Source: Prevotella sp. | Lineage (GTDB): Bacteria; Bacteroidota; Bacteroidia; Bacteroidales; Bacteroidaceae | Direction: 5' to 3' | Assembly (NCBI GenBank): GCA_016901395.1 | Contig: JAEAMQ010000012.1 | Span: 26,518-90,517, forward strand | DNA length: 64,000 bases | Shown here: positions 33,067 through 42,577 of the stretch, one piece after another | Layout of the letters: the number at the start of each line of letters is the position of its first letter | Position numbering within the stretch: the first letter of the stretch is position 1 | The notes under the pieces: generated by a model | What the model saw: only the letters and a program-made list of their open reading frames with translations | What the model was told of the DNA's origin: nothing | Databases searched by the model: none | Position numbers and translations under genes: made by a program

Positions 33067-33579
33067 ATGAAACAGTTCGTTCTTATCTCAGCAATGCTGC
33101 TCATGACCGTTGCAAGCTTCGGTCGCAAGCACGTTAGCGAATCAGCAATCGTTGTTGCAGACACCATCTACTATGCAGCCGACCAGACCTCGGTAAAAAA
33201 TGCCGACCAGGCATCTTACTACCGCCTGTTGCTGACTCAAAACAAGGGCAAAGCACAGGAAAGCGTGTTTACTGATTATTACATGGATGGCACGCTCAAA
33301 GCAGAAGGTGGTTACACCTTTGTAGATTTGAGCAACGACAAGAATACCGTTCTCAATGGTGATGTGACAACCTACTATGTGAATGGCAAAGAGAAGCTAC
33401 ATGGCAAATACCAGAACGGCAAGCGTCATGGCTACTTCACACTTCAGATGAGAGACGGCAGTGTAGCTGTCATCGCTTATCAGAATGGCGACTCAAAGTA
33501 CAATTACTTCATCGTCACCAACAAAGATGGCAAGCAGGAGAAGCGACCCATCACAGAAATTAGATCTCTCTTACAATAA
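33067..33579 (+). CDS. secreted MORN/YwqK-like repeat protein
   Basis: A 170-residue protein with a signal peptide (LISAMLLMTVASFG). MORN-like repeats follow: YYMDGTLKAEGGYTF, YYVNGKEKLHGKYQNGKRHGYFTLQMRDGS. Similar proteins are often labelled YwqK-type antitoxins, but secreted Bacteroidales members are probably structural or binding proteins. Unusually, A+T-rich DNA precedes it and a terminator follows, so it is a solitary unit. Its strong consensus promoter suggests good expression. Confidence 0.75.
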   Translation: MKQFVLISAMLLMTVASFGRKHVSESAIVVADTIYYAADQTSVKNADQASYYRLLLTQNKGKAQESVFTDYYMDGTLKAEGGYTFVDLSNDKNTVLNGDVTTYYVNGKEKLHGKYQNGKRHGYFTLQMRDGSVAVIAYQNGDSKYNYFIVTNKDGKQEKRPITEIRSLLQ

Positions 33580-33610
33580 TAATACAATAAGCAACTACTA
33601 AACAAGATTG

Positions 33611-33645
33611 AAAGCCCGTGTTCGTGAGAATACGGGCTTTTATTT
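33611..33645 (+). terminator. intrinsic terminator after the MORN-like gene
   Basis: AAAGCCCGT...ACGGGCTTT forms a stem around GTGA, followed by TTATTTATTT. Confidence 0.85.
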
Positions 33646-33725
33646 ATTTCAAACCAATCCATGGAGGAACACAGGTTGGACTCAAAGAGAAAAGGGGGAT
33701 GCAGAGTACTCATACAAAAGAAAAC

Positions 33726-33920
33726 GCAAAACCATAGGCATATCATCGTAGAGCATGAAGCATCGAAATGCAAAACTATAGGCATATCAACGTAGAGCAT
33801 GAAGCATCGAAACGCAAAACCAAAAGCATATCATCGTAGAGCGTATGGCATCGAGACACAAAACCATAGGCATATCATCGTAGAGCATGAAGCATCGAGA
33901 CACAAAACGAATGGCATACA
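33726..33920 (+). repeat. 44-bp tandem repeat
   Basis: Four full 44-bp units start at 33726, 33770, 33814 and 33858, with a partial fifth at 33902. Each carries GGCATATCATCGTAGAGC and GCATCGA. The 33646-34028 gap has no gene; a few A-rich bases separate the array from the next terminator. Confidence 0.9.
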
Positions 33921-34028
33921 ACATGAACGAGAATGCAATGCCTAAAAAAACGATTAGCAGAAAAAACACAAAACAGTCTCAAGGACATGCTTTGATGATT
34001 TGACAACATCCCATAGCCATAGAAAGAG

Positions 34029-34084
34029 AAAACCGGGAATGCGCTGGTACATTTGCTGTACCGAAGCGTATTCCCGGTTTTTGT
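34029..34084 (-). terminator. long intrinsic terminator after exonuclease III
   Basis: AAACCGGGAAT...ATTCCCGGTTT with an extended inner stem (GGTACA/TGTACC) forms a hairpin of more than 20 bp. T-rich sequence lies on both sides, so it may work in both directions. It closes the long minus-strand operon. Confidence 0.85.
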
Positions 34085-34120
34085 TTTCCAAGGGCTCCCA
34101 CTCCTGACGGAGAAGGGAAT

Positions 34121-34924
34121 CTAAAGGTTGAGTTCCAGTTCTACAGGGCAATGGTCGCTGCCAAACACCTCACCGTGTATCTTGGCATCGACAATATTGT
34201 CTCTCAATCGCTCAGAGGCAATGAAGTAATCGATGCGCCACCCCGTATTTTTCTCACGGGCACGGAAGCGATAACTCCACCAGCTATAGGTCACCTGCTC
34301 GGGGTAGAGCGTGCGAAAGGTGTCAATGAAACCACTGTTGAGCAGTGTCGTCATCTTCTCACGCTCCTCGTCGGTGAAGCCGGCATTGTTATGATTGGTC
34401 TTGGGATTCTTCAGGTCAATCTCCTCATGGGCCACATTCAGATCGCCACAGACAATGACAGGCTTCTGCGCATCCAGACGCTTCATGTATTCACGGAAGT
34501 CGTCTTCCCACTGCATGCGATAGCCCAGACGACGGGGCTTGACCTCACCTTCGAGCGCTTCCTGCGAGTTGGGCACATAGGCTGTGATGAGATAAAAGCC
34601 GGGATATTCCAGCGTGATGACCCTGCCTTCATGGTCGTGGGCATCGATGCCAAGTCCGTAGGCCACACTCAGCGGCTCGTGCTTGGTGTAGATGGCCGTT
34701 CCGCTGTAGCCTTTTTTATCGGCATAGTTCCAGAATGACTGATAGCCCTCAAACTCCAAATCGAGTTGTCCGGCCTGCATCTTGGTCTCCTGAATACAGA
34801 AAAAATCAGCATCCAGCTCCTTGAAATAGGCTTCAAAGCCCTTGCTGACAACATTGCCACTATCATCGGTCTTCGGTTTGACACAAGCCCGGAGTCCGTT
34901 AACGTTCCATGAGATAAACTTCAT
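34121..34924 (-). CDS. xth: exodeoxyribonuclease III (AP endonuclease)
   Basis: A 267-residue EEP-fold nuclease. Catalytic motifs are all present: SWNVNGLRA (N7), the metal Glu in IQETKMQ, GDLNVAH, GWRIDYF and SDHCPVELEL. It nicks DNA at abasic sites and removes 3' blocks in base-excision repair. It is cytosolic and full length. It is the last gene of the minus-strand operon, 5 bases after the DUF4840 lipoprotein, and is followed by a strong terminator. Confidence 0.96.
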   Translation of the reverse strand: MKFISWNVNGLRACVKPKTDDSGNVVSKGFEAYFKELDADFFCIQETKMQAGQLDLEFEGYQSFWNYADKKGYSGTAIYTKHEPLSVAYGLGIDAHDHEGRVITLEYPGFYLITAYVPNSQEALEGEVKPRRLGYRMQWEDDFREYMKRLDAQKPVIVCGDLNVAHEEIDLKNPKTNHNNAGFTDEEREKMTTLLNSGFIDTFRTLYPEQVTYSWWSYRFRAREKNTGWRIDYFIASERLRDNIVDAKIHGEVFGSDHCPVELELNL

Positions 34925-34929
34925 TGGCT

Positions 34930-35535
34930 TTAATTTTTAGAGGTTGACACCAACTTGAAATAGGTCTGATTGAACAATGACGTGCCCTGGAACTCATCAT
35001 CCATCTTAAATCCATAGGTGTTCATCATCAGGACACAGTCTGAGGTGCTGATCTTGTAGAGTCCCATGGAGTACTGGTCACCGTTCAGAAAATAGATGCT
35101 GCAGTCATAAGTCTGCTTCGAAGTCGATGCCACGAAGGTGAGTGCATGCGGTATGACGTTCAGCGTATAGCCCTCATCGACAATACTGTAGAAGCCCACC
35201 TGACATACCAAATCGGTGGCTGGCAATGCCTTCACATCGGCAAGCAGCGTGCTGTCTACAATAGACGAGAAGCTCTTGGCCATAATACTCTGCGGAAAAT
35301 CCTTGATGGTGATAACCGAGTCGATGGTCCAGCTGATATTCTTCACCGTATCAGGTGTTGTCACCAGGCTCGGCGAATAGAGCATATAACCCGTATAGGT
35401 ACCGGCCATCGTCTTCATTGCCGTAGCCATTTCTTGCTGAGTGGGCCCGCTGCTCCCATCAGATTCACTAAGACACGAGGTCACAACCAATGCGGCCGTG
35501 ACACCCAAAAGGACAGAACGCAATCTCTTCATCAT
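34930..35535 (-). CDS. DUF4840-type lipoprotein
   Basis: A 201-residue protein with a lipoprotein signal (LLGVTAALVVTSC). The rest is a beta-rich domain resembling DUF4840 (GTYTGYMLYSP...ISWTIDSVITIKDFPQSIMA). The function of this Bacteroidales family is unknown. Its start ATG overlaps the folE stop (TAATG), so it is translationally coupled to folE. The frame upstream of 35535 is folE sequence in another frame. Confidence 0.8.
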   Translation of the reverse strand: MMKRLRSVLLGVTAALVVTSCLSESDGSSGPTQQEMATAMKTMAGTYTGYMLYSPSLVTTPDTVKNISWTIDSVITIKDFPQSIMAKSFSSIVDSTLLADVKALPATDLVCQVGFYSIVDEGYTLNVIPHALTFVASTSKQTYDCSIYFLNGDQYSMGLYKISTSDCVLMMNTYGFKMDDEFQGTSLFNQTYFKLVSTSKN

Positions 35536-36116
35536 TATTTTTGGCTTAAAAGGTTCATAAATTCTTCGCGCGTCTTGGCCTGATTGAATGCGCCACTGAA
35601 GTCGGAGGTGGTCGTCACAGAGTTTTGTTTCTCCACACCCCTCATCTGCATACACATGTGCTGAGCCTCTACGACTACCATCACTCCCAGGGGTTTCAGC
35701 GTATCCTGGATGCAGTCCTTGATTTGCTGTGTCAGTCGTTCCTGCACTTGCAGACGGTGAGAGAAGATATCCACCACACGTGCAATCTTGCTCAGACCGG
35801 TAATATATCCGTTGGGAATATAGGCCACATGCACCTTACCATAGAAAGGCAGCATATGATGCTCGCACAGCGAATAGAAATCGATGTCCTTGACGATGAC
35901 CATCTGCCTGTATTCCTCCTTGAAAAGGGCATCGGTGAGCACCTTATGAGCATCCTGAGTATATCCACGGGTAAGCACCTGCATGGCCTTGGCCACCCGC
36001 ATCGGGGTTTTCAATAGGCCTTCACGGGTGGTATCCTCACCCAAAAGTTTTAATATTTCATGATAATGTGCGGCTAATTCATCAAGCCCGTCGCGAAATT
36101 CTGTTTCAGGATTCAT
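35535..36116 (-). CDS. folE: GTP cyclohydrolase I
   Basis: A 193-residue type I enzyme, which opens GTP to dihydroneopterin triphosphate, the first step of folate synthesis. Zinc ligands are seen in [19 protein letters not shown] (C and H) and in [10 protein letters not shown] (C). The catalytic ring interface [26 protein letters not shown] is intact. It lies in a conserved Bacteroidetes order with the SPOR protein and tpiA upstream. Confidence 0.97.
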   Translation of the reverse strand: MNPETEFRDGLDELAAHYHEILKLLGEDTTREGLLKTPMRVAKAMQVLTRGYTQDAHKVLTDALFKEEYRQMVIVKDIDFYSLCEHHMLPFYGKVHVAYIPNGYITGLSKIARVVDIFSHRLQVQERLTQQIKDCIQDTLKPLGVMVVVEAQHMCMQMRGVEKQNSVTTTSDFSGAFNQAKTREEFMNLLSQK

Positions 36117-36181
36117 TATAATATATGGTGATTAAATAGTATCTTATTTCAATACGAACCGATATCTGGTTGCAGACACGG

Positions 36182-36907
36182 TCAATATTGCACGGTGATT
36201 TTTCCGGATACGATGGTCGCAGCACTATAGCCCATGGCCTTGACCTGCCTGAGCAAGCGTTGTGCCTCTTGATAACTCCGGAAGTTTCCGACGCGGCAGA
36301 TCCATCTTGGGGAATAAAAATGGACATATACCGGCTGGTCGGGGAATTTCATTTTGATGGCGTTGCCGATCTGCTGTGCACGCTGTCGGTCATTGCGCGT
36401 ATTGCCTCCGGCATACGCCTGCACCCGGTAACCGGTGACCTTACGGCTTCCACGCATCACCTTTTTACGCATGTCTACCGTCGGGATATTCATTTCCTCC
36501 TCATCGGCCTGATTTTTTTCTGCCTCCCGGCTTTTGTTTTCGGCTCGTCGTCGAGCCTCTGCAGCCCTGCGTGCCTCTTCAGCCTTCTCGGCCTCATGCA
36601 CATTGGCGCTGTCGCCATCTGTTTCTTTCAGTTTCTCCTTTCCTGTCGTCTCGCGGCTCTTCACCCCATCCTGCTGACTTCTCGGGGTCGCCGATGCTGT
36701 ACCCGCAGGCTTGGTGGGGGTCGCGGCAGATTGCCGGACCTGCTTCTTGCCGTTGACGATGTCGTCTATTTCCTTGCTCTGTGTCACCACGACCTTGCCC
36801 ACACCATTCTTACTTTGCTTCAGATGGTCGAGATAGGTCTGTGCATCGGCAACAGTGGCCGAGCAGAGAGCGATGATAAAACATGCGACAAATTTCTTCA
36901 TATTCAT
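36182..36907 (-). CDS. SPOR-domain periplasmic protein
   Basis: A 241-residue protein with a signal peptide ending ATVADAQ. A charged Ala/Glu/Lys-rich middle (EAEKAEEARRAAEARRRAENK), probably a coiled or extended linker, follows. A C-terminal SPOR domain (YRVQAYAGGNTRNDRQRAQQIGNAI...YSPRWICRVGNFRSYQEAQRLL) binds denuded peptidoglycan glycans at division sites. I start at the ATG ending at 36907; the longer open frame covers non-coding spacer. It sits between tpiA and folE in the operon. Confidence 0.9.
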   Translation of the reverse strand: MNMKKFVACFIIALCSATVADAQTYLDHLKQSKNGVGKVVVTQSKEIDDIVNGKKQVRQSAATPTKPAGTASATPRSQQDGVKSRETTGKEKLKETDGDSANVHEAEKAEEARRAAEARRRAENKSREAEKNQADEEEMNIPTVDMRKKVMRGSRKVTGYRVQAYAGGNTRNDRQRAQQIGNAIKMKFPDQPVYVHFYSPRWICRVGNFRSYQEAQRLLRQVKAMGYSAATIVSGKITVQY

Positions 36908-37053
36908 AGAACAGTGTGCTTTGAGCTTTGAACCAGAGCAGTACAAGGGCTTGCCAGTACCTGAACAATTAGATTTTATTGAACTTTGAAAACTGAGTCG
37001 GCCACTCTCCGGCAGCGCATGGACCGCTCCCCGCAAGGCCACCAGGCTCTATA

Positions 37054-37074
37054 TTCAAAGTTCAATGTTCAAAG
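37054..37074 (+). repeat. 7-bp tandem repeat (TTCAAAG) between tpiA and SPOR gene
   Basis: Three heptamers TTCAAAG-TTCAATG-TTCAAAG lie just past the tpiA stop. The same heptamer run occurs before the RND permease at 43993. Confidence 0.75.
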
Positions 37075-37082
37075 CTGTTTGA

Positions 37083-37844
37083 TTACTTCTTCCAAGCATC
37101 GATGATGCCCTTGAAGTCAGCAGTCTTCAGAGAAGCACCGCCAATCAGGCCACCGTCGATATTCGGCTTAGCAAAAAGTTCAGGAGCATTGCTTGCCTTG
37201 CAGCTGCCACCGTAGAGGATTGAGGTGTCCTCAGCAACATCTTTGCCATATTTGTCGGCAACGATCGAACGGATATAGGCCAGCATCTCCTCTGCCTGGT
37301 CGGATGTGGCGGTCTTGCCTGTACCAATGGCCCAGATCGGCTCGTAAGCCAGAACGATGTTCTTCCACTCCTCAGCGGTAAGATGGAAAACAGAGCCATC
37401 CAGCTCGGCCTTCACCACTGCGTTCTGCTTCTCAGCCTCACGCTCCTCCAGAGTCTCACCGCAGCAGAAGATAACTTTCAGACCATTGGCCAGTGCCAAC
37501 TGCACTTTCTCCTTCAGGATAGCGGCTGTCTCGCCATAATACTGGCGGCGCTCAGAGTGACCAAGGATAACATACTGTGCACCGGTAGACTTCACCATAG
37601 CGGCAGAAACCTCGCCTGTGTAGGCACCCTTGTCCTTGTCGGCGCAGTTTTCAGCACCAAGAGCCACCACGTTCTGGTCGAGCACGTCGGCCACCTTTGC
37701 CAGATGGATGAAAGGTGTACAGATAATCACGTCGCAGTTGGGCTTGTCGGCTACCAAAGCGTCATTGATTTCCTTGGCCAAGGCCACACCTTCTTGCAGG
37801 TTCTCATTCATTTTCCAGTTGCCTGCTACAATTTTCTTTCTCAT
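37083..37844 (-). CDS. tpiA: triosephosphate isomerase
   Basis: A 253-residue TIM barrel that interconverts dihydroxyacetone phosphate and glyceraldehyde 3-phosphate. The catalytic Lys is in AGNWKMN, His in VILGHSERR and Glu in [13 protein letters not shown]. The phosphate loop YGGSCKASN and GGLIGGASL close the site. It is full length. It stands in an operon with the BT_3928-type protein upstream (39-base gap) and the SPOR gene downstream. Confidence 0.98.
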   Translation of the reverse strand: MRKKIVAGNWKMNENLQEGVALAKEINDALVADKPNCDVIICTPFIHLAKVADVLDQNVVALGAENCADKDKGAYTGEVSAAMVKSTGAQYVILGHSERRQYYGETAAILKEKVQLALANGLKVIFCCGETLEEREAEKQNAVVKAELDGSVFHLTAEEWKNIVLAYEPIWAIGTGKTATSDQAEEMLAYIRSIVADKYGKDVAEDTSILYGGSCKASNAPELFAKPNIDGGLIGGASLKTADFKGIIDAWKK

Positions 37845-37883
37845 AACTAAATACTATTAAAAAGTTGATATTCGTGATTTGAA

Positions 37884-39305
37884 TTATTTATTTTCGGTCT
37901 CGCCGCGGCGTAGTTTCCTCAGTCGGATCAGCCGCGTCTTGCGTCTCACCACCTGACTCCAGGCCCAGGTGCGGTCGGCAAGGGTGAGCAAGATGAGTGG
38001 CAGGAAGAACCAGAGCACCACCTGCGTGATGGTCTTCGCCACGGAATCCTCGGGCATTTGTCCGATCGGGAGTTTGGCGAGCGGTCCCTTCAGCTCCTCA
38101 CTGTCGGGCAGACGGTTGTGACTCCACTTGCGGATGATGGTGCCATCCTTGAGCAGCAGCAGCCCGGGATTGCTGCGGATGATGGTCTTGAGCGTGGTCT
38201 CATCCGTCATGCAAAACGGATATTCGGCCCCGGTGATATCTTCCCAATGCTGGATTTCCTTCTCCGAGGAGGCCGTCAGGCAGTAGAAAGGTATCTTCTC
38301 CTGCTGGGCATACTCGTAAATCTGGTCGATGTCGCCAAAGTTGGAGTCGTCGGCCTGACCCAAATGGGTGGAAATCAGGAGAAAGAGGTAGCCCTTCCGG
38401 CTCAGCACTTCCTCCGTGATGTCGTCTCCCTCGGCCAGCTGTATGGAGAAATCGTGGATGGGCGGCACATATCCAGCCTTGGTCTGCACGGTCTTCGAGT
38501 CGATAAACTGCCATGTGGAGTCGGGATAATTTTCCAGGGAAAACTCCCTGCGCTCGCCGTTTTTCTCCATGACAAACGTGGTCTCAAACTGGGGCTGCGG
38601 TGCGCCGGGAGGTATCTCCATGCCCTTCAGTATGTTGGCCCCGACATGATAGGGGCGGAAATCGAATATCGGGAGCGTATAGAGGCAATAGAGGCTGGTG
38701 AGGAAGATAAAGAGAATGGTAAAATTGATGGCTATCCATTGGTTAGACCGCGAGATGAAACGCACCATGCCCAATGGCCACTGCGACAACACCACGGCAC
38801 ACAACAGCAGGGCGACGTTCTTGGCAAGTGTCTGCCCATTGGTCAGCTTCAACGCATCACCGAAGCATCCACAATCAGATACAGGATTGGCAACGGCCAC
38901 CCAGACCGTGACAAGCGTCAGGCAGACCATCAGAATCAGGGCCAGTCTGGTCACCACTCGACGCCGGATGGCAAACAGGATGAAGATGCCCAACGAGAAT
39001 TCCAAGGCAGACAGCAACACAGAGATGCCGAGTGTCACGCTGTCGGGGACACAGGCCTGCAGACTCAGTGCGCCAAGATAATCCTGCAGCTTATACTGCA
39101 GCCCAAGGGGGTCGATGGCTTTCACATAACCTGAGAACACAAACGTCAGGCCCAGCAGCAGCCGACACACGTTTACAAGAAACCGCACGCCCCAGCCCAA
39201 CCGGCGGGCACGCCCATCCTTGCCTGCAGACAGCCTGGCTGTTGTCTGTGTCAGATTATTCTGCTGAATGGCGGATTGTTCCTGTGATGTATCCTCTTGC
39301 TCCAT
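37884..39305 (-). CDS. BT_3928-type DoxX/MauE membrane protein
   Basis: A 473-residue protein. Four N-terminal membrane helices with the DoxX/MauE signature (LLLGLTFVFSGYVKAIDPLGLQYKLQDYL and DCGCFGDALKL) form the first half. A hydrophilic middle resembling a thioredoxin-like fold (YLFLLISTHLGQADDS...NPGLLLLKDGTIIRKWSHN) follows, and a last membrane helix is near the C-terminus. MauE-like proteins are linked to disulfide or quinone redox in the envelope. It is always found near tpiA in Bacteroidetes gene orders I know. Confidence 0.85.
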   Translation of the reverse strand: MEQEDTSQEQSAIQQNNLTQTTARLSAGKDGRARRLGWGVRFLVNVCRLLLGLTFVFSGYVKAIDPLGLQYKLQDYLGALSLQACVPDSVTLGISVLLSALEFSLGIFILFAIRRRVVTRLALILMVCLTLVTVWVAVANPVSDCGCFGDALKLTNGQTLAKNVALLLCAVVLSQWPLGMVRFISRSNQWIAINFTILFIFLTSLYCLYTLPIFDFRPYHVGANILKGMEIPPGAPQPQFETTFVMEKNGERREFSLENYPDSTWQFIDSKTVQTKAGYVPPIHDFSIQLAEGDDITEEVLSRKGYLFLLISTHLGQADDSNFGDIDQIYEYAQQEKIPFYCLTASSEKEIQHWEDITGAEYPFCMTDETTLKTIIRSNPGLLLLKDGTIIRKWSHNRLPDSEELKGPLAKLPIGQMPEDSVAKTITQVVLWFFLPLILLTLADRTWAWSQVVRRKTRLIRLRKLRRGETENK

Positions 39306-39362
39306 CTACAACCTTTTTATGATTTGCTCTGTTCTGCTCCATCGGACTCTCCTGAGCCGGCA

Positions 39363-39905
39363 CTAAGACTTCAGCCTGATGGCACCGAAAACCGCATAAT
39401 TGATGATGTCCATGTAATTGGCATCGACACCTTCAGACACCAATGCGGCTCCCTGAAGGTCTTCAAGCTCTTTCACCCGCTGTATCTTTGTCAGTATAAA
39501 GTCGGTATAGCTGCTCACGCGCATAGCGCGCCACGCCTCGCCATAATCATGGTTTTTCTTGATCATCAGCTCGTAAGCCTCCTTGGCATGCCCGTCATAA
39601 AGTGCCAGCGCCTCGTCTACGGTGAGGTCCACACTATCGGTGAACCCCTTCTCCAACTGCACGAGTCCCACTATGCCATAGTTGATGAGCGCGATAAACT
39701 CCGGACGCATGCCCTCACCCACCAATGACTGACCGGTGATTTCCAAAGAACGGATGCGCTTGGCCTTGATAAACAACTGATCGGTGAGCGACGAGGGGCG
39801 CAGGATGCGCCATGAAGCACCGTAATCGTGAAGTTTCTTGGCAAAAAGCTCACGACACTCCGCCATCACGTCTTTAAACTGCTGTTCTGTATTGGGTACT
39901 GACAT
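39363..39905 (-). CDS. DUF1599 protein, duplicated domain
   Basis: A 180-residue soluble protein made of two copies of one module. First copy: KKLHDYGASWRILRPSSLTDQLFIKAKRIRSLE. Second copy: KKNHDYGEAWRAMRVSSYTDFILTKIQRVKELE. The DYGxxW motif is repeated. The fold may relate to MazG-like all-alpha nucleotide pyrophosphatases, but this is uncertain. It is the first gene of the tpiA-folE operon. The start is the ATG ending at 39905, just after the -7 motif at 39914-39921; the longer open frame would cross it. Confidence 0.87.
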   Translation of the reverse strand: MSVPNTEQQFKDVMAECRELFAKKLHDYGASWRILRPSSLTDQLFIKAKRIRSLEITGQSLVGEGMRPEFIALINYGIVGLVQLEKGFTDSVDLTVDEALALYDGHAKEAYELMIKKNHDYGEAWRAMRVSSYTDFILTKIQRVKELEDLQGAALVSEGVDANYMDIINYAVFGAIRLKS

Positions 39906-39913
39906 AACAATTG

Positions 39914-39921
39914 CAAAGTTA
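39914..39921 (-). promoter_or_regulatory. -7 promoter element of the DUF1599-tpiA-folE-xth operon
   Basis: The minus strand reads TAACTTTG, 8 bases before the ATG at 39905. Confidence 0.65.
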
Positions 39922-40119
39922 GTCAAATAAATTGGAAATCATCTATTGTGAGTCGGAAAAATAGCACGCTCACCTTATTTTATAATGTCTTTTCCGATAA
40001 TCATTCCTTCCTCTGCCCCTTGCCGTCAGGTGCGGGCCCCTTGCTCGCCTTGTGTCTTTCTTACCCCACACAGCTCTCTCCTACCGATCCGCAAGGCCTT
40101 TCGGACGCGCAGATTTATA

Positions 40120-40485
40120 CAGATGAAATATCTTGATAAAACGTCGTCATAATCTTCTCATATTCTAAAATCAAAACTTTTGCGAAGGAAACAGGGCGAA
40201 AATGGCGTTTACAGAACAAGCTGACTATCAGCATCTTGTAAATAATTGACAAAAGACGGGTTTGCGATTAGATAGTTATCGTGAGGCGATTAGATAGTTA
40301 TCGTCTCGCGATAAGGCCCTAATCTCAATGCGAAAACGACGAAATAGAGTCGGAAAAGGGCCTGAAAAAGAGAAAAAACTGACAAAAACAGAGCAATATC
40401 GGCATGAAATCTCTTGCCGACAAGCCCCATCAGGTCTTTTCTTTCCGTCAAAGCCTTCTCAAGACAAGACCGGAAAGACACAGAA
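40120..40485 (-). repeat. dispersed intergenic element, copy D (inverted)
   Basis: Read on the minus strand it matches copies A-C: the three-unit 22-bp array, CTTTTGTCAA.TATTTACAAGATGCTGATAGTCA after it, and CAAGATATTTCATCT near 40120 shared with copy A. The 39927-40531 gap holds no credible gene. Confidence 0.7.
40265..40330 (-). repeat. 22-bp hairpin array inside element D
   Basis: Units lie at 40265, 40287 and 40309, of type CGATTAGATAGTTATCG plus a 5-bp spacer. The spacing is identical to copies A-C. Confidence 0.85.
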
Positions 40486-40531
40486 AACGAAGAATAAACT
40501 TTACAAAATAGAGCAGAATGGCGATAGAATA

Positions 40532-40936
40532 TCAACGCTCTTTCTGTCGCTTGTGGATGACCCTCACCGTACCACAAAGGGCATCATAGCGCACCTGCAG
40601 GGAGTCACGCCTTACGCGCAGCCGGTTTTTCTCGCCGAAAGTCGTGGCACGCTTATAGGCCTCGATGGTGACCTGGAGCGCAGAGTCGGTGGTGCCAATG
40701 TCTTCCTGGGTCATCAGCAGCGATGCCTCCTGCCATATTTTCAAGGCCTTGCGACGCGACTCGACGGCAGCTGGATGCTTGACCCGCAACTCCTTGATGG
40801 CTGTGAGCGTCTGGCGATAGTCACGCTTCTGGAAGAGAGAGTCGATGCGGTGCATGAGCGGGGCGGCCTTCTCATCCTCGGTCGGCTGGCACGACACCAT
40901 GAAAATCAGGACCAGCAAAAGGTGGATTTTGTTCAT
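40532..40936 (-). CDS. small helical lipoprotein
   Basis: A 134-residue protein with a lipoprotein signal (LLVLIFMVSC). A charged helical region follows (YRQTLTAIKELRVKHPAAVESRRKALKIWQEA...LRVRRDSLQVRYDALCGTVRVIHKR), probably a coiled coil. I recognise no domain. The start ATG ends at 40936, 8 bases after the -7 motif TATCTTTG at 40945-40952. It is divergent from the CCA enzyme gene. Confidence 0.75.
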   Translation of the reverse strand: MNKIHLLLVLIFMVSCQPTEDEKAAPLMHRIDSLFQKRDYRQTLTAIKELRVKHPAAVESRRKALKIWQEASLLMTQEDIGTTDSALQVTIEAYKRATTFGEKNRLRVRRDSLQVRYDALCGTVRVIHKRQKER

Positions 40937-40944
40937 AACGACCA

Positions 40945-40952
40945 CAAAGATA
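40945..40952 (-). promoter_or_regulatory. -7 promoter element of the small lipoprotein
   Basis: The minus strand reads TATCTTTG immediately upstream of the start at 40936. Confidence 0.6.
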
Positions 40953-40996
40953 ACGAAAAATTCCCATCACCAACTCCCCGTATGCAATCTTTTTTG

Positions 40997-41004
40997 TACC
41001 TTTG
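40997..41004 (+). promoter_or_regulatory. -7 promoter element of the CCA enzyme gene
   Basis: TACCTTTG lies 31 bases before the start at 41036. Confidence 0.65.
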
Positions 41005-41035
41005 CACATTGTTTTGAAATAGAATAACGATTAAC

Positions 41036-42559
41036 ATGCGACAACTCAGCGATGCCGATCTGGCAAAACTCCTCGATAAAGACATTTTTCATCAGATTTC
41101 GGAAGCGGCCGACAGCCTTGGCTTAGAATGCTATGTGGTCGGCGGATATGTGCGCGACCTGTTTCTCGAGCGCCCGTCCAACGACATCGACGTGGTGGTG
41201 GTGGGCAGTGGCATCAAGGTGGCCACACGACTCAAGGAGATGCTCGGACAGAAGGCTTATCTGTCGGTTTTCCGCAATTTTGGCACCGCACAGGTGAAAT
41301 ACCGCCATCAGGAGGTGGAGTTTGTGGGGGCCCGTAGGGAGAGCTACAGCCACGACAGCCGCAAGCCCCACGTGGAGGACGGCACTCTCGAAGACGACCA
41401 GAACCGCCGCGATTTCACCATCAACGCCATGGCGGTGTGCCTCAACCGTGAACGGTTTGGCGAATTGGTAGACCCCTTCGACGGCATCGCCGACCTCGAA
41501 GACGGCATCATCCGTACACCCTTAGACCCCGACATCACCTTTTCCGACGACCCTCTGCGCATGCTGCGGTGTGTGAGGTTTGCCACCCAGCTCAGGTTTT
41601 ACATCGAAGACGAGACCTTCGAGGCACTCGAGCGCAACGCCGAGCGCATCAAGATCATCAGCGGCGAGCGCGTGGAAGAAGAACTGAACAAGATTATGTT
41701 GACCGACCAGCCCAGCCGCGGTTTTGTAGATTTGCAGCGCTGCGGACTGCTCAAGCTCATCCTGCCCGAGCTCACAGCCCTCGACATTGTGGAGACACGC
41801 AACGGGCGTGCGCATAAAAACAACTTCTACCACACCCTTGAAGTGGTGGACAACCTGTGCAGGGCACAGAAGGAGAAGCTCGTCGAGCTTGACGAAAAAC
41901 TCGCTCAACTGCCCAAGGACAGCGAGGAAGCCGCGGAGTGTCGGGCCGAGATAGACCGTATCCATGAGCACAAGCTGTGGCTGCGCTGGGCCACACTGCT
42001 CCACGACATCGGCAAGGCGAAGACCAAAAGATGGGACAACGCACTGGGATGGACGTTTCACAACCATAATTATATGGGGGCCAAGATGGTGCCCACCATC
42101 TTCCGACGCATCAAACTACCGATGGATTCGAAGATGAAGTATGTGCAGAAACTGGTGGATTTGCACATGCGGCCCATTGCCATCGCCGACGAGGAGGTGA
42201 CCGACAGTGCCGTGCGCCGGTTAGTGAGCGATGCCGACGACGACGTAGACGACCTGATGATGCTCTGCGAAGCCGACATCACGAGCAAGAACAGAGCCAA
42301 GAAGGAACGTTTCTTAGAGAACTTCAGACTGGTGCGCGAGAAGATTGCCGACCTGCAGGAAAAAGACTTCAAGCGACTGCTCCAGCCCGTCATCGACGGC
42401 AACGAAATCATGGAAATGTTCCATCTGAAGCCATCGCGCGAGGTGGGCACATTGAAGCAGACACTGAAAGATGCCGTACTCGATAATAAGGTGCCCAACG
42501 AGCGCGAGCCACTCATGCAATTATTAATGAAAAAAGCCAAAGAAATGGGGCTTTGCTAA
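41036..42559 (+). CDS. cca: CCA-adding enzyme / tRNA nucleotidyltransferase with HD domain
   Basis: A 507-residue class II nucleotidyltransferase. The catalytic GG and DxD are in YVVGGYVRDLFLERPSNDIDVVVVG (residues 32-56). The RRDFTINAMA motif follows near 125, then the head and neck domain (DDPLRMLRCVRFATQL). An HD domain (LLHDIGKAKT near residue 325) forms the C-terminal half. It adds or repairs CCA on tRNA 3' ends, consistent with the tRNA-Tyr here lacking encoded CCA. A terminator follows at 42578. Confidence 0.93.
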   Translation: MRQLSDADLAKLLDKDIFHQISEAADSLGLECYVVGGYVRDLFLERPSNDIDVVVVGSGIKVATRLKEMLGQKAYLSVFRNFGTAQVKYRHQEVEFVGARRESYSHDSRKPHVEDGTLEDDQNRRDFTINAMAVCLNRERFGELVDPFDGIADLEDGIIRTPLDPDITFSDDPLRMLRCVRFATQLRFYIEDETFEALERNAERIKIISGERVEEELNKIMLTDQPSRGFVDLQRCGLLKLILPELTALDIVETRNGRAHKNNFYHTLEVVDNLCRAQKEKLVELDEKLAQLPKDSEEAAECRAEIDRIHEHKLWLRWATLLHDIGKAKTKRWDNALGWTFHNHNYMGAKMVPTIFRRIKLPMDSKMKYVQKLVDLHMRPIAIADEEVTDSAVRRLVSDADDDVDDLMMLCEADITSKNRAKKERFLENFRLVREKIADLQEKDFKRLLQPVIDGNEIMEMFHLKPSREVGTLKQTLKDAVLDNKVPNEREPLMQLLMKKAKEMGLC

Positions 42560-42577
42560 AAAGTAAAAACGTTTGTT

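Noticed and set aside
38058..39134. Plus-strand open frame opposite the DoxX/MauE-type gene
   Set aside because: The minus frame has DoxX/MauE signatures and membrane helices; the plus frame does not.
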